DNA from: Gaiellasilicea sp963789355
Lineage (GTDB): Bacteria; Actinomycetota; Thermoleophilia; Gaiellales; Gaiellaceae
Length of the DNA: 64,000 bases
NCBI GenBank assembly: GCA_963789355.1
Contig: CAWBKK010000005.1
Coordinates: 186,001-250,000 of the forward strand
Direction: 5' to 3'
This document shows, one piece after another, positions 1 to 7,977 of this stretch; positions within the stretch are counted from its first letter, which is position 1; each line of letters opens with the position of its first letter. The translations under genes were made by a program, and so were the position numbers. Under the pieces are notes generated by a model. It ran no database searches. It was not told the origin of the DNA and was given only the letters and a program-made list of their open reading frames with translations.

Positions 1-24
1 CCCTTCACGTCCGAATTGGACGGC

Positions 25-30
25 TAGGCT
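25..30 (+). promoter_or_regulatory. -10 hexamer TAGGCT of recR (leaderless)
   Basis: TAGGCT ends 6 bases before the GTG start at 37, with no Shine-Dalgarno between them, so the transcript probably begins at or within a base or two of the start codon. No good -35 is visible. Confidence 0.5.
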
Positions 31-36
31 GCGGAC

Positions 37-627
37 GTGCTGAGCCCTGCGGTGGACAATCTCGTCGCGCAGCTGACGCGCCTGCCGGGGATCGGCTCGC
101 GCACTGCGCAGCGGCTTGCGTTTCACCTCCTGTCGACGCCCAAGGACGAAGCGCTGGCGCTGGCGACGGCGATCGAGGAGGTGAAGGAGCGAGTTCGCTT
201 CTGCCGCTCGTGCGGCAACCTGACCGAGGAGGAGCTGTGCGCGATCTGCCTCGACCCCCGGCGCGACCGCACGGTTGTCTGCGTCGTCGAGCAACCGGTC
301 GACGTGATCTCGCTCGAGCGCACGCACGAGTACCGCGGCCTCTACCACGTGCTCGGAGGCTCCCTCTCGCCGCTCGACGGGGTCGAGCCGGAGCACCTGC
401 GCATCGACGAGCTGCTGCAGCGGGTCGCGCAGGGCGAGATCCGCGAAGTCGTGCTCGCGACCAATCCGAACATGACCGGCGAGGCGACGGCGGCCTATCT
501 CGCCGACCGGCTGCGCGACCGGGCCACCGTGACTCGGCTCGCGAGCGGCCTTCCCGTCGGTGGCGACCTCGAGTACGCCGACGAGGTCACGCTCGGCCGG
601 GCACTCGCCGGCAGGCGCGCGATCTAG
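37..627 (+). CDS. recR: Recombination mediator protein RecR
   Basis: 196 aa, the normal RecR length. The N-terminal helix-hairpin-helix (LPGIGSRTAQRLAFHLL, about residues 16-32) is followed by a C4 zinc finger with paired CxxC motifs (CRSCG and CAIC, about 57-72) and a Toprim domain containing VVEQPVDV and the ATNPNMTGEATA segment. With RecF and RecO it loads RecA onto SSB-coated single-stranded gaps. The GTG start is supported by a TAGGCT hexamer 6 bases upstream and by alignment of the first residues (MLSPAVDNLV) with the family. A terminator follows about 85 bases after the stop. The usual upstream partner (dnaX/YbaB) would lie outside the window. Confidence 0.95.
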   Translation: MLSPAVDNLVAQLTRLPGIGSRTAQRLAFHLLSTPKDEALALATAIEEVKERVRFCRSCGNLTEEELCAICLDPRRDRTVVCVVEQPVDVISLERTHEYRGLYHVLGGSLSPLDGVEPEHLRIDELLQRVAQGEIREVVLATNPNMTGEATAAYLADRLRDRATVTRLASGLPVGGDLEYADEVTLGRALAGRRAI

Positions 628-672
628 CGGCGGGATTTTCCCGCAAAGAGCGAATTTTTCCCCGACATCGAC

Positions 673-702
673 TTGACCGGGTGCGGCGAGCGCCCGTAGA
701 TT
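673..702 (+). promoter_or_regulatory. Sigma70-like promoter immediately upstream of a terminator
   Basis: TTGACC (673-678), 18-base spacer, TAGATT (697-702). This is the best -35/-10 pair seen in the window. Its expected start site (about 708) lies only a few bases before a strong intrinsic terminator, so most transcripts would end after about 45 nt. Confidence 0.45.
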
Positions 703-710
703 CTTCCCAT

Positions 711-753
711 CTGAACCGACGGGCCTTCGGGTTCGTCGGTTCAGTGTTTTTTT
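711..753 (+). terminator. Intrinsic terminator between recR and lysC
   Basis: Perfect 11-bp stem: CTGAACCGACG (711-721) pairs with CGTCGGTTCAG (734-744) around a 12-base loop, followed by TGTTTTTTT. It ends recR transcription, or attenuates the promoter at 673-702. Confidence 0.9.
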
Positions 754-785
754 GAGGCCGTTTCGAGTCGTCTCCGGGCCTCCAC

Positions 786-791
786 TACACT
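786..791 (+). promoter_or_regulatory. -10 hexamer TACACT of lysC (leaderless)
   Basis: TACACT ends 8 bases before the GTG at 800 and lies downstream of the terminator, giving lysC its own promoter. Confidence 0.45.
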
Positions 792-799
792 CGCCGACA

Positions 800-2029
800 G
801 TGACCGCGATCGAGTACGAAGTCGTTCCGGCCGTCGACGCCGACGCTCCGGCGCCGCAGCTCGGAACGGTGGTGATGAAGTTCGGTGGAACTTCCGTGGG
901 CGATCCGGAGAAGCTGAAACGGGTCGCCGCGAGACTCGTCGCCGCGCGCGACGAGGGACATCGGGTCGTCGGCGTCCTCTCCGCGATGGGCCATACCACC
1001 GACGAGCTGCTCGAGCTCGCCCACCGGGTCTCGTCGACACCGCACCCGCGGGAGCTCGACATGCTCGTCTCGGTCGGCGAGCGGATCTCGTGCGCGCTGG
1101 CGGCGATGGTGATCCACGACCTCGGCCACGAGGCGATCTCCCTGACCGGCTCGCAGGCGGGCATCGTCACCGACACCGTCCACGGCAAGGCGAAGATCGT
1201 CGAGGTCCGCGCCCGCCGGATCCACGAGGCGCTCGACGAGGGCACGATCGTGCTCGTCGCCGGCTTCCAGGGCGTCTCGACAGCATTCGAGGTGACGACC
1301 CTCGGCCGCGGCGGCTCCGACACGACCGCCGTTGCGCTCGCGGCCGCGCTCGGCGCCGACTTCTGCGAGATCTACACCGACGTGAAAGGGGTGTACTCGG
1401 CCGACCCTCGGCTCGTCTCGGACGCCCGCCCGTTGACCCGCGTCAGCTTCGACGAGATGCTCGAGATGGCGTCCTCCGGTGCTGGCGTGCTGGCCACTCG
1501 CTCGATCGAGGTCGCTCGTAGTCACAATGTCCGTCTCCACGTCCGTTCGACCTTCGAGGAAGGAGAAGGGACGTGGATCCAGGAGGAGGACACCGAATTG
1601 CTCGAGAAGGCCCTCATCTCCGGCGTCGTGCACCAGCGCGAGGAGACGGTGTACCGCGTCGACGGCGCCAAGCCGGCGCAGCTCTTCGGCGCGCTCGCGC
1701 AGGCAGCGGTGAACGTGGACACGATCGTGCAGACGAACGCCGAGATCGTCTTCTCCGCCCCGGTCGAGGACAAGGCGGATGCGGCGCGCACCCTCGACGG
1801 CCTCGGCGTCGCCTGGACGTCCCGCGACGACCTGGGCAAGGTCAGCCTCGTCGGCGCCGGGATGAAGAGCCACCCCGGCGTCGCCGCGAAGACGTTCGCC
1901 ACGCTCGAGCAGGCCGGGATCGAGGCGGCGATCGTCTCGACCTCGCCGATCAAGATCGCCTGTCATGTCCCCTCCAGCGACGTCGACCGGGCCGTGCAGG
2001 CTCTCCACGAGGCGTTCGAGCTTGCGTAG
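800..2029 (+). CDS. lysC: Aspartokinase
   Basis: 409 aa. It phosphorylates aspartate, the first step toward Lys, Thr, Met and diaminopimelate. The nucleotide-binding signature KFGGTSVG is at residues 27-34, and further kinase motifs are TTLGRGGSDTTA and EIYTDVKGVYSADPR. Two C-terminal ACT domains (from about residue 265) would bind feedback inhibitors; the second contains the VSLVGAGM segment. The open frame extends upstream to 752, but GTG 800 is preferred because TACACT sits 8 bases upstream. GTG 869 or 872 would give a shorter protein starting just before KFGGTS and cannot be excluded. The gene overlaps the inferred asd start by 8 bases, so the pair is an operon. Confidence 0.93.
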   Translation: MTAIEYEVVPAVDADAPAPQLGTVVMKFGGTSVGDPEKLKRVAARLVAARDEGHRVVGVLSAMGHTTDELLELAHRVSSTPHPRELDMLVSVGERISCALAAMVIHDLGHEAISLTGSQAGIVTDTVHGKAKIVEVRARRIHEALDEGTIVLVAGFQGVSTAFEVTTLGRGGSDTTAVALAAALGADFCEIYTDVKGVYSADPRLVSDARPLTRVSFDEMLEMASSGAGVLATRSIEVARSHNVRLHVRSTFEEGEGTWIQEEDTELLEKALISGVVHQREETVYRVDGAKPAQLFGALAQAAVNVDTIVQTNAEIVFSAPVEDKADAARTLDGLGVAWTSRDDLGKVSLVGAGMKSHPGVAAKTFATLEQAGIEAAIVSTSPIKIACHVPSSDVDRAVQALHEAFELA

Positions 2030-2969
2030 GCGTCTGCCACAGCCGCGGATCGGCGTCATCGGCGCCACTGGCGCGGTCGGGACGATCACGCTCGAGCTGC
2101 TGCGGGAGCGCGGCTACGACGACGTCCGGCTGTTCGCGTCCGCGCGCTCGTCCGGAAAGGAGCTCGGGGGCACGATCGTCGAGGAGGCGACCCCCGACGC
2201 GCTCGCAGCGGGTGACCTCGACCTCTGCCTCTTCTCCGTCGGCACGTCAGCAAGCCGCGAGCTCGTCCCCCACGCCGTGCGCGGCGGTGCGATCGCAATC
2301 GACAAGTCGGCGGCCTACCGGCTCGAGCCGGGCGTCCCGCTCGTCGTTCCGGAGGTGAACGGGATCCGCGCGGCCGAACACGACGGCATCGTCGCCAACC
2401 CCAACTGCTGCGCGATTCCACTGACGGTCGCGCTGAAGCCGCTCCACGACGCGGCCGGGCTGATCCGGGTGCGCGTCTCGACCTACCAGTCGGTGTCCGG
2501 CGCGGGCGCGCAGGCGATGGAGCAGCTGCGGTCTCAGTCCACCGACGAGCTCGACCTCCGGATGGACTGGAGCTTCGACGGCGTCGAGTTCGAGGAGGAG
2601 GAGAAGCTGCGTGAGGAGACGCGGAAGATCCTGGAGCTCCCCGCGTTGCCGGTGAGCGCCACGTGCGTCCGCGTGCCGGTGCTCGTCGGCCACGCAGAGG
2701 CGGTCTGGCTCGAGACGCGGGAGCCGCTGTCGGCGGAGGCGGCGACGTCGATTCTCGGCAGCGCCCCCGGAATCAGGCTCGAGCAGTTTCCGACGCCGGG
2801 CGCCGCCGCAGGCGGCAACGAGGTGCTCGTCGGCAGGATTCGCAAGGACCCGACGGTCGAGCACGGCCTCGCGCTCTTCCTCGCCGGCGACAACCTCCGC
2901 AAGGGCGCGGCGCTGAATGCGATCCAGATCGCGGAGCTGCTCCTCGCCCAGGAGCGCGTCGCAGCCTAG
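2022..2969 (+). CDS. asd: Aspartate-semialdehyde dehydrogenase
   Basis: 315 aa. It reduces aspartyl phosphate made by the preceding aspartokinase to the semialdehyde with NADPH. The Rossmann motif GVIGATGAVG is at residues 10-19, the catalytic cysteine lies in ANPNCC (about 120-125), and the catalytic histidine region is VLVGHAEAVW. There is no ATG or GTG near the conserved N-terminus. TTG 2022 overlaps the lysC stop and has GAGG about 10 bases upstream, so it was chosen; an ATG at 1965 in the same frame would add 19 residues that do not look like the family. lysC-asd coupling is common in Actinomycetota. Confidence 0.93.
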   Translation: MRRRLPQPRIGVIGATGAVGTITLELLRERGYDDVRLFASARSSGKELGGTIVEEATPDALAAGDLDLCLFSVGTSASRELVPHAVRGGAIAIDKSAAYRLEPGVPLVVPEVNGIRAAEHDGIVANPNCCAIPLTVALKPLHDAAGLIRVRVSTYQSVSGAGAQAMEQLRSQSTDELDLRMDWSFDGVEFEEEEKLREETRKILELPALPVSATCVRVPVLVGHAEAVWLETREPLSAEAATSILGSAPGIRLEQFPTPGAAAGGNEVLVGRIRKDPTVEHGLALFLAGDNLRKGAALNAIQIAELLLAQERVAA

Positions 2970-3014
2970 TCCCGAACCTCGATTTCCTGTCCGAAAGTTG
3001 GCAGACGACCACTC

Positions 3015-3020
3015 TATGAT
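3015..3020 (+). promoter_or_regulatory. -10 hexamer TATGAT before the secreted phosphoesterase
   Basis: TATGAT is a near-consensus -10. Exactly 6 bases downstream lies ATC (3027), the first codon of a signal-peptide-like reading in the phosphoesterase frame. The spacing matches the other leaderless genes here. Confidence 0.4.
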
Positions 3021-3119
3021 CGGACGATCGCTCCTCTCGTCCTAGCCCTGCTGGTCGCGCTGACGCTCTCCGCCTCGACGTCGACGGCCGCGACAGCGAG
3101 GCCGGCGACCCTCCTCGCC

Positions 3120-3893
3120 GTGGGCGATGTCGGCAGCTGCGGCTCCGAGGGGGACGAGGCGACTGCAGCGCGGGTCGCGGGCATCCCCGGCACCCTCGCC
3201 CTGCTCGGCGACATCGCCTACAACGAGGGCAGCGACGAGGACTTCGCAAAGTGCTACGCGCCGAGTTGGGGCCGCTTCCGCGCGCGCACCCGACCCACTC
3301 CCGGCAACCACGAGTACAGGACTGAAGGAGCCGCGGGGTACTTCCGCTACTTCGGAACGCGTGCCGCCCCGCCCAACGGCTGGTACGACTACCGGCTCGG
3401 CGCCTGGCACATCGTCGTGCTCAACAGCAACTGCGACCACGTGGGCGGTTGCGAGGCCGCTTCACCTCAGGGACGCTGGCTGCGCCGTACGCTCGCGGCG
3501 AACAAGGCACGATGCACGCTTGCGTACTGGCATCACGCCCGCTTCTCGTCCGGCCAGCATGGCGACGACGACGAGATGGAGCCGCTCTGGCAGGCGCTGT
3601 ACGCCGACGGCGCCGACGTTGTCCTCTCGGGCCACGACCACATCTACGAGCGCTTCGCCCCCCAGACCCCCGACGGACGGGCCGACAGCCGACGCGGCAT
3701 CCGCGAGTTCGTCGTCGGCACCGGGGGAAAGAGCCACTACAAGATCCGCGACCCTGCGGCGACCAGCGTCGTCCGCAACAACGACACGTTCGGCGTCCTG
3801 CGGCTGACGCTCCATCCGACTCGCTATGAGTACCGCTTCGTCCCGGCGGCCGGCGGCACATTCACGGACTCCGGCCGCGGCACGTGCCACTGA
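3120..3893 (+). CDS. Secreted metallophosphoesterase (purple acid phosphatase-like)
   Basis: 257 aa from GTG 3120. Calcineurin-like metal-binding motifs are in order: GDVGSCG, LLGDIAY, GNHEY, YWHHARFS and LSGHDHIYERF. The product probably hydrolyses extracellular phosphoesters. The same frame continues upstream without a stop to 2970 and reads as a hydrophobic signal peptide (about 3027-3095, core APLVLALLVALTLSAS), but contains no ATG/GTG/TTG before 3120. The nearby ATG (3016) is one frame off. The real protein therefore probably starts near 3016-3027, through a sequence error, a frameshift or a non-standard ATC start. It resembles the phosphoesterase domain of the protein at 23704-26097. 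Confidence 0.82.
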   Translation: MGDVGSCGSEGDEATAARVAGIPGTLALLGDIAYNEGSDEDFAKCYAPSWGRFRARTRPTPGNHEYRTEGAAGYFRYFGTRAAPPNGWYDYRLGAWHIVVLNSNCDHVGGCEAASPQGRWLRRTLAANKARCTLAYWHHARFSSGQHGDDDEMEPLWQALYADGADVVLSGHDHIYERFAPQTPDGRADSRRGIREFVVGTGGKSHYKIRDPAATSVVRNNDTFGVLRLTLHPTRYEYRFVPAAGGTFTDSGRGTCH

Positions 3894-3946
3894 CCTAAAC
3901 CACCAACCTGTCCGGGCGGCCAGTTCCGGCGCAGCAGGCAGAAACC

Positions 3947-3952
3947 TACGAT
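3947..3952 (+). promoter_or_regulatory. -10 hexamer TACGAT of the epimerase gene (leaderless)
   Basis: TACGAT ends 8 bases before the ATG at 3961; no Shine-Dalgarno is present. Confidence 0.45.
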
Positions 3953-3960
3953 GGCGTTCG

Positions 3961-5007
3961 ATGGGCCTGCGGCAACGGGGATGGGAAGGCAAGCGCGGCA
4001 CCGTGCCCGCGCCCGCTCCGCGCGGGACTTCGAAGCGCTTTCTTGTCACCGGGTGCGCCGGGTTCATCGGCTCCCACCTGTGCGAGAGCTTGCTCGAGAG
4101 CGGACACCGCGTCCGCGGCGTCGATGCGTTCACGGACTACTACGAGCGCGCGACGAAGGAGGAGAACCTCGCCGGCTCCCGGCAGCACGCGGGGTTCGAG
4201 CTCGTCGAGACCGACCTCTCCACCGCTCCCCTGGACGAGCTGCTCGACGGCTGCGACGGCGTCTTCCATCTCGCAGCGCAGGCGGGCGTGCGCGGGAGCT
4301 GGGGGGATACGTTCGCCGGGTACGCGCGCGACAACGTGATCGTGAGCCAACGGTTGTTCGAGAGCTGCTCGGATGCCGGCCTCCGGATCGTCTGGGCCTC
4401 CTCCTCGTCGATCTACGGCAACGCCGAGCGGTACCCGACGACCGAGTCGACGCCTCCGCAGCCGCTCTCGCCCTACGGCGTCACGAAGCTGACCTGCGAG
4501 CAGCTCGCGAACGCGTACCGGCACTCGGCCGGGCTCGACTCCGTCGCGTTGCGCTATTTCACCGTCTACGGTCCGCGGCAGCGGCCGGACATGGCCTTCA
4601 CCCGCGTCGTGCGCGCCCTCGTCGCCGACACGCCGTTCCGCGTCTTCGGCACCGGAGAGCAGTCGCGCGACGTCACCTACGTCGCGGACGCGGTCTCCGC
4701 CACCATCCTCGCGATGGAACGCGCCCCGTCCGGGCGCGCGTACAACGTCGGCGGGGGAAGCGAGACGTCGCTCCGGGACGTGCTCGAGCTGCTGCAGGAG
4801 CTGAGCGGACGGCGCTTGCAGCTTCTCTACGAGCCGGTCGCAGCGGGCGATGTCCGCAGGACGGCTGCCGACACCTCACTCGCCCAGCACGAGCTCGGCT
4901 GGGAGCCGTGCACATCGCTTCGGGACGGCCTGCTCGCACATCTGCTGTGGGGCGGGGCACCCGAGGCCACTCGTTCGCCCGCGTCGGCCTCGGTCGCGGC
5001 CGCCTGA
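3961..5007 (+). CDS. NAD-dependent sugar-nucleotide epimerase/dehydratase
   Basis: 348 aa, extended short-chain dehydrogenase. The NAD-binding motif GCAGFIGSHL lies near residues 30-39; the catalytic serine region is SSSSIYG and the YxxxK pair is in SPYGVTKLT. The C-terminal half (ARYF-like RYFTVYGPRQRPDMA, RDVTYVADAV) resembles UDP-glucuronate 4-epimerase and UDP-glucose 4-epimerase relatives; the exact substrate cannot be read. It probably supplies a sugar nucleotide to the polysaccharide genes that follow. Starts at 3826 and 4003 share the frame. ATG 3961 is preferred because TACGAT precedes it by 8 bases. Confidence 0.85.
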   Translation: MGLRQRGWEGKRGTVPAPAPRGTSKRFLVTGCAGFIGSHLCESLLESGHRVRGVDAFTDYYERATKEENLAGSRQHAGFELVETDLSTAPLDELLDGCDGVFHLAAQAGVRGSWGDTFAGYARDNVIVSQRLFESCSDAGLRIVWASSSSIYGNAERYPTTESTPPQPLSPYGVTKLTCEQLANAYRHSAGLDSVALRYFTVYGPRQRPDMAFTRVVRALVADTPFRVFGTGEQSRDVTYVADAVSATILAMERAPSGRAYNVGGGSETSLRDVLELLQELSGRRLQLLYEPVAAGDVRRTAADTSLAQHELGWEPCTSLRDGLLAHLLWGGAPEATRSPASASVAAA

Positions 5008-5014
5008 CACCGGT

Positions 5015-6364
5015 TCACGCGGTCGTGCGCGCGGCGCCACGACGGGAGAACCTTGCCGCCAGCCGCCAGAGCTCCCCGCCCGCATGCAGGAGCTCCCGCC
5101 CGCGTGGCAGCAGCTCACGAGCGGTGACGCCGAACGCACGGCTGAACAGGATGCAGGCGGCCAGACCGCCGGCCGTGTAGGCGAGCGTCGATGCGATTGC
5201 GGCGCCGAGTCCGCCGTGACTCGGGATCAGGATCAGGTCGAGCGCGAGCGTGGTCGCAAAGGCGGCCGCGGCGGCAATGCTCGACCGCCCCGGACGCCGC
5301 TGGGCGATCAGCGCGTTCGAGAACAGCTTGAGCGTCAGAATTCCGAGGGCGCCGAAGGCGAGCACGCGAAGATCGTCGGTGGCGCCACGGAACGCCTCTC
5401 CGAAGGCACCGACCACGAGCAGGGGGGCGGCGGCGACCATCGCGAGCGTGCAGACCGCCGTGATCGCAACGCCGACCCGAAACACTCGGGCGGCCCGTCG
5501 GGCGGCCTCGGCCCGCCCGGCGCGCACGAGATAGGGCCGCTGCACGATCGTCAACGCCGTCGGCAGGTAGAAGAGAATCTCGCTGAAGGCGACCGCGATG
5601 CTGTAGAGGCCGAGCTCGCGTGAGCCGGCCAGCGCGCCGACGAACCACTGGTCGGCGCGGTAGTTCCCCGCCATCAGGACGCGTCCGGGGTGACTCCTCA
5701 GTCCGAAGCCGAGCGTGCGCCGCGCCATCGGCAGGCTGGGGGCGCCGAACCCGGCCCCGCGCCGCGCGACGTACCAGCAGAGCAGGAGTGTGGCCAGCGC
5801 GTGCGCGAGCACCCAGGTCACGAACGCGCTTGCGACCGTGAGCTCGCCGGTTGCGGCCAGCGCGAGGTTGACCACGACGCCGAGCGCAGGCGGGAGTAGC
5901 CACGCGAGGTTGGTGATCCCGAAGCCGTAGTCCGCGCCGATCAGGAACTTGAGGTAGATCTTCAGGATCAGCGCGGGGATGATCGCGACGGCGAGCCACC
6001 GGAGAGCCGGATCGGTCTCGCCGAAGACTCCGGGGGCGAACGCCAGCACGACGATCAGCAACAGGGACGCGAGGCCGCCGAACAGGACCGCGAGCAGCAA
6101 CGAGTTCGTCGCCAGCGCCCTGCGCGCAGCGGGCTCGCGGCCGGCGAAGTTCACGTTCGCCTCGTCGATCCCGAGCAGGGCGAGACCCGACGTGAGCATG
6201 GCGATCGTCGTCAGGAGCGCGATGTCGCCGCGCCCCGCCGGCCCGAGCCCCCGCGCGACCACGAGCACGCTGACGAAGGAGAGCACGGCAACGGCGAACT
6301 GCGTCGCGAACGTCGCGACCGCCGCATTCGCAAACCGGGGCGGCCGGCGACCGTCGACGTTCAT
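5015..6364 (-). CDS. Polysaccharide flippase (Wzx/MATE-like)
   Basis: 449 aa, almost entirely hydrophobic with roughly 12-14 predicted membrane helices and short basic loops. It belongs to the oligosaccharide flippase superfamily, which moves undecaprenyl-linked repeat units across the membrane. The start at 6364 (MNVDGRRPPRFANAA) has GGGG just upstream and a TATCGT hexamer 9 bases away; a longer frame reaches 6403. It is convergent with the epimerase (7 bases between stops) and divergent from the Wzz-like gene. Confidence 0.88.
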   Translation of the reverse strand: MNVDGRRPPRFANAAVATFATQFAVAVLSFVSVLVVARGLGPAGRGDIALLTTIAMLTSGLALLGIDEANVNFAGREPAARRALATNSLLLAVLFGGLASLLLIVVLAFAPGVFGETDPALRWLAVAIIPALILKIYLKFLIGADYGFGITNLAWLLPPALGVVVNLALAATGELTVASAFVTWVLAHALATLLLCWYVARRGAGFGAPSLPMARRTLGFGLRSHPGRVLMAGNYRADQWFVGALAGSRELGLYSIAVAFSEILFYLPTALTIVQRPYLVRAGRAEAARRAARVFRVGVAITAVCTLAMVAAAPLLVVGAFGEAFRGATDDLRVLAFGALGILTLKLFSNALIAQRRPGRSSIAAAAAFATTLALDLILIPSHGGLGAAIASTLAYTAGGLAACILFSRAFGVTARELLPRGRELLHAGGELWRLAARFSRRGAARTTA

Positions 6365-6373
6365 CACTGCCCC

Positions 6374-6379
6374 ACGATA
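6374..6379 (-). promoter_or_regulatory. -10 hexamer TATCGT of the flippase gene
   Basis: TATCGT on the minus strand ends 9 bases before the ATG at 6364. Confidence 0.4.
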
Positions 6380-6447
6380 GGCCAGAGGTTGGGGGCCGTC
6401 CACGCGACGGACGGGCGGGAAGTGTCGAAATCGCGCGTTTTCTCACC

Positions 6448-6453
6448 TATGGT
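6448..6453 (+). promoter_or_regulatory. -10 hexamer TATGGT of the Wzz/BY-kinase-like gene
   Basis: TATGGT would start a transcript near 6460, giving a roughly 34-base leader carrying the Shine-Dalgarno at 6475-6483. Confidence 0.35.
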
Positions 6454-6474
6454 CTGAGCGAGTCGACGTTTGTC

Positions 6475-6483
6475 GGAGAGGAG
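6475..6483 (+). promoter_or_regulatory. Shine-Dalgarno GGAGAGGAG deciding TTG start 6494
   Basis: A strong purine-rich site 10 bases before TTG 6494. It lies inside the longer frame beginning at TTG 6470, so it favours the downstream start. Confidence 0.6.
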
Positions 6484-6493
6484 ACCGCACCAC

Positions 6494-7888
6494 TTGCATC
6501 AGGCAGGGTTCATCACCGTGGCACGGCGCTGGTGGCCGGTCATCCTCCTCGCGGCGATCGTCACCGGGGTGACGGCCTACCTCGCGGCCTCGCGCGTCAC
6601 GCCCACGTACGAGGCGCAGGTCACCCTGCTGACGGGGCCGATCAACACGGACTTCGCCACGCTGCGCGCCTCGGGGGATCTCGCGCGCACTTATGCCGAG
6701 CTCGCGACGAGCGGACCGGTGCTGGCCGGCGCGATCGAGCGCCTCGATCTCGACACGACGGTCGAGAAGCTGCGCCTCTCGGTGCGAGCCACGTCGAACG
6801 ACGTCACGCGACTCGTCCGCATTCGCGTTCGCGACACGGACGGCGCCAAGGCGGCCACGATCGCCAACGAGCTTGCACGCCGGATGACAGGGCTGACGCA
6901 GCGCGTCCCGCGCGAAGCCGTCGAGCTCGTGGGCGGCCTGCTCCGCCAACCGGAGATCGCGGGGCTGCCCCCGGAGACGCGGCAGCAGGTCGAGACGGCG
7001 GCGGGAAGGCTCCTCCGGCAACCCCTCCAGGGGCGGCTCGAGATCGTCGACCCGGCGATCCAGCCCGAGGTTCCGGTTGCGCCTCGCGTCTCGCTGATCA
7101 CGCTGCTCGCGACCCTGGCCGGCCTTGTCGGCGCCTCGATCCTGGTCCTGATCAAGGAGTTCTCGTCGGACACGGTCGAGGGGGAAGAAGACCTCGCAGA
7201 GCTGACGAAGCTGCCGCACCTGGGCTCGATCGGCCCGCTGCGTCGCCGCCTACCGGCTCAGGAACGAGGCGTCGTCGTCGAATCGGCGCCGTCATCCGTA
7301 CCCGCGAACGACTATCGCCTGCTGGCGACCCGGATCGGGTTCCTCGACGGTGATGAGGACGAGGCCCGGACGATCCTCGTCGTCGGCTCGGACGAGAAGG
7401 ACGGCGGCGGTACGGTGGCCGCGAACCTCGCCGCGGTCCTGGCCGCGGGGAACCGGCGCGTGACGCTCGTCGACGCGAACGAGGCCCAACCGGAGGTGAC
7501 GAGGCTCTTCGGCCTCAACGGAGAGCCGGGTTATGGCGAGCTCGTCTCACGCCAGGACAACGTCAACGGGATCGGCGTCGAGCGAAGCGAGGGTCTGTTC
7601 GTGCTTCCACGGGGCGGAGTCACCGACGAGCTGCTCCTCGATGTGCCGCGGGCGCGCAAGGCCCTCGAACACCTTCTCGGCGAGAGCGACCGGGTCGTCC
7701 TCGCCGCACCCTCGGTGGAATCGTCCCAGAGCACGCTCGTCTGGGCGCATGTCGTGGATGCCACCGTGCTCGTCGTCAGGCGCGGCAAGAGCAAGCGGGA
7801 CACCGTCGCCGAAGCCGTCCAGGCCCTGCGCCTGTCCGGGGCCCGGATCGCCGGCTCGGTGATTCGGGACGGTCGAGCCGCGCGCTGA
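6494..7888 (+). CDS. Polysaccharide co-polymerase fused to a BY-kinase-like domain with a degenerate P-loop
   Basis: 464 aa. N-terminal Wzz domain: first membrane helix about residues 12-31, a periplasm-side region rich in charged helices, and a second helix about 198-219 after a Pro-rich segment (PEVPVAPR). A cytoplasmic ParA/CpsD-like domain follows (about 285-464). In active BY-kinases the Walker A has GKS/T; here the equivalent segment is GSDEKDGGGTVAANLA, lacking the lysine. The Walker A' strand (VTLVDANEAQ) is kept. There is no C-terminal tyrosine cluster. It probably controls chain length but may not autophosphorylate. TTG start; TTG 6470 is the alternative. Confidence 0.8.
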   Translation: MHQAGFITVARRWWPVILLAAIVTGVTAYLAASRVTPTYEAQVTLLTGPINTDFATLRASGDLARTYAELATSGPVLAGAIERLDLDTTVEKLRLSVRATSNDVTRLVRIRVRDTDGAKAATIANELARRMTGLTQRVPREAVELVGGLLRQPEIAGLPPETRQQVETAAGRLLRQPLQGRLEIVDPAIQPEVPVAPRVSLITLLATLAGLVGASILVLIKEFSSDTVEGEEDLAELTKLPHLGSIGPLRRRLPAQERGVVVESAPSSVPANDYRLLATRIGFLDGDEDEARTILVVGSDEKDGGGTVAANLAAVLAAGNRRVTLVDANEAQPEVTRLFGLNGEPGYGELVSRQDNVNGIGVERSEGLFVLPRGGVTDELLLDVPRARKALEHLLGESDRVVLAAPSVESSQSTLVWAHVVDATVLVVRRGKSKRDTVAEAVQALRLSGARIAGSVIRDGRAAR

Positions 7889-7977
7889 CCCTGGACTTGC
7901 GGACCGTCCTCTAGTGTTGAAGCTTCGTACGACAGCGGTTGCAATGTGTACGACCCCCTAGTTGAAATGGAGTTGAG

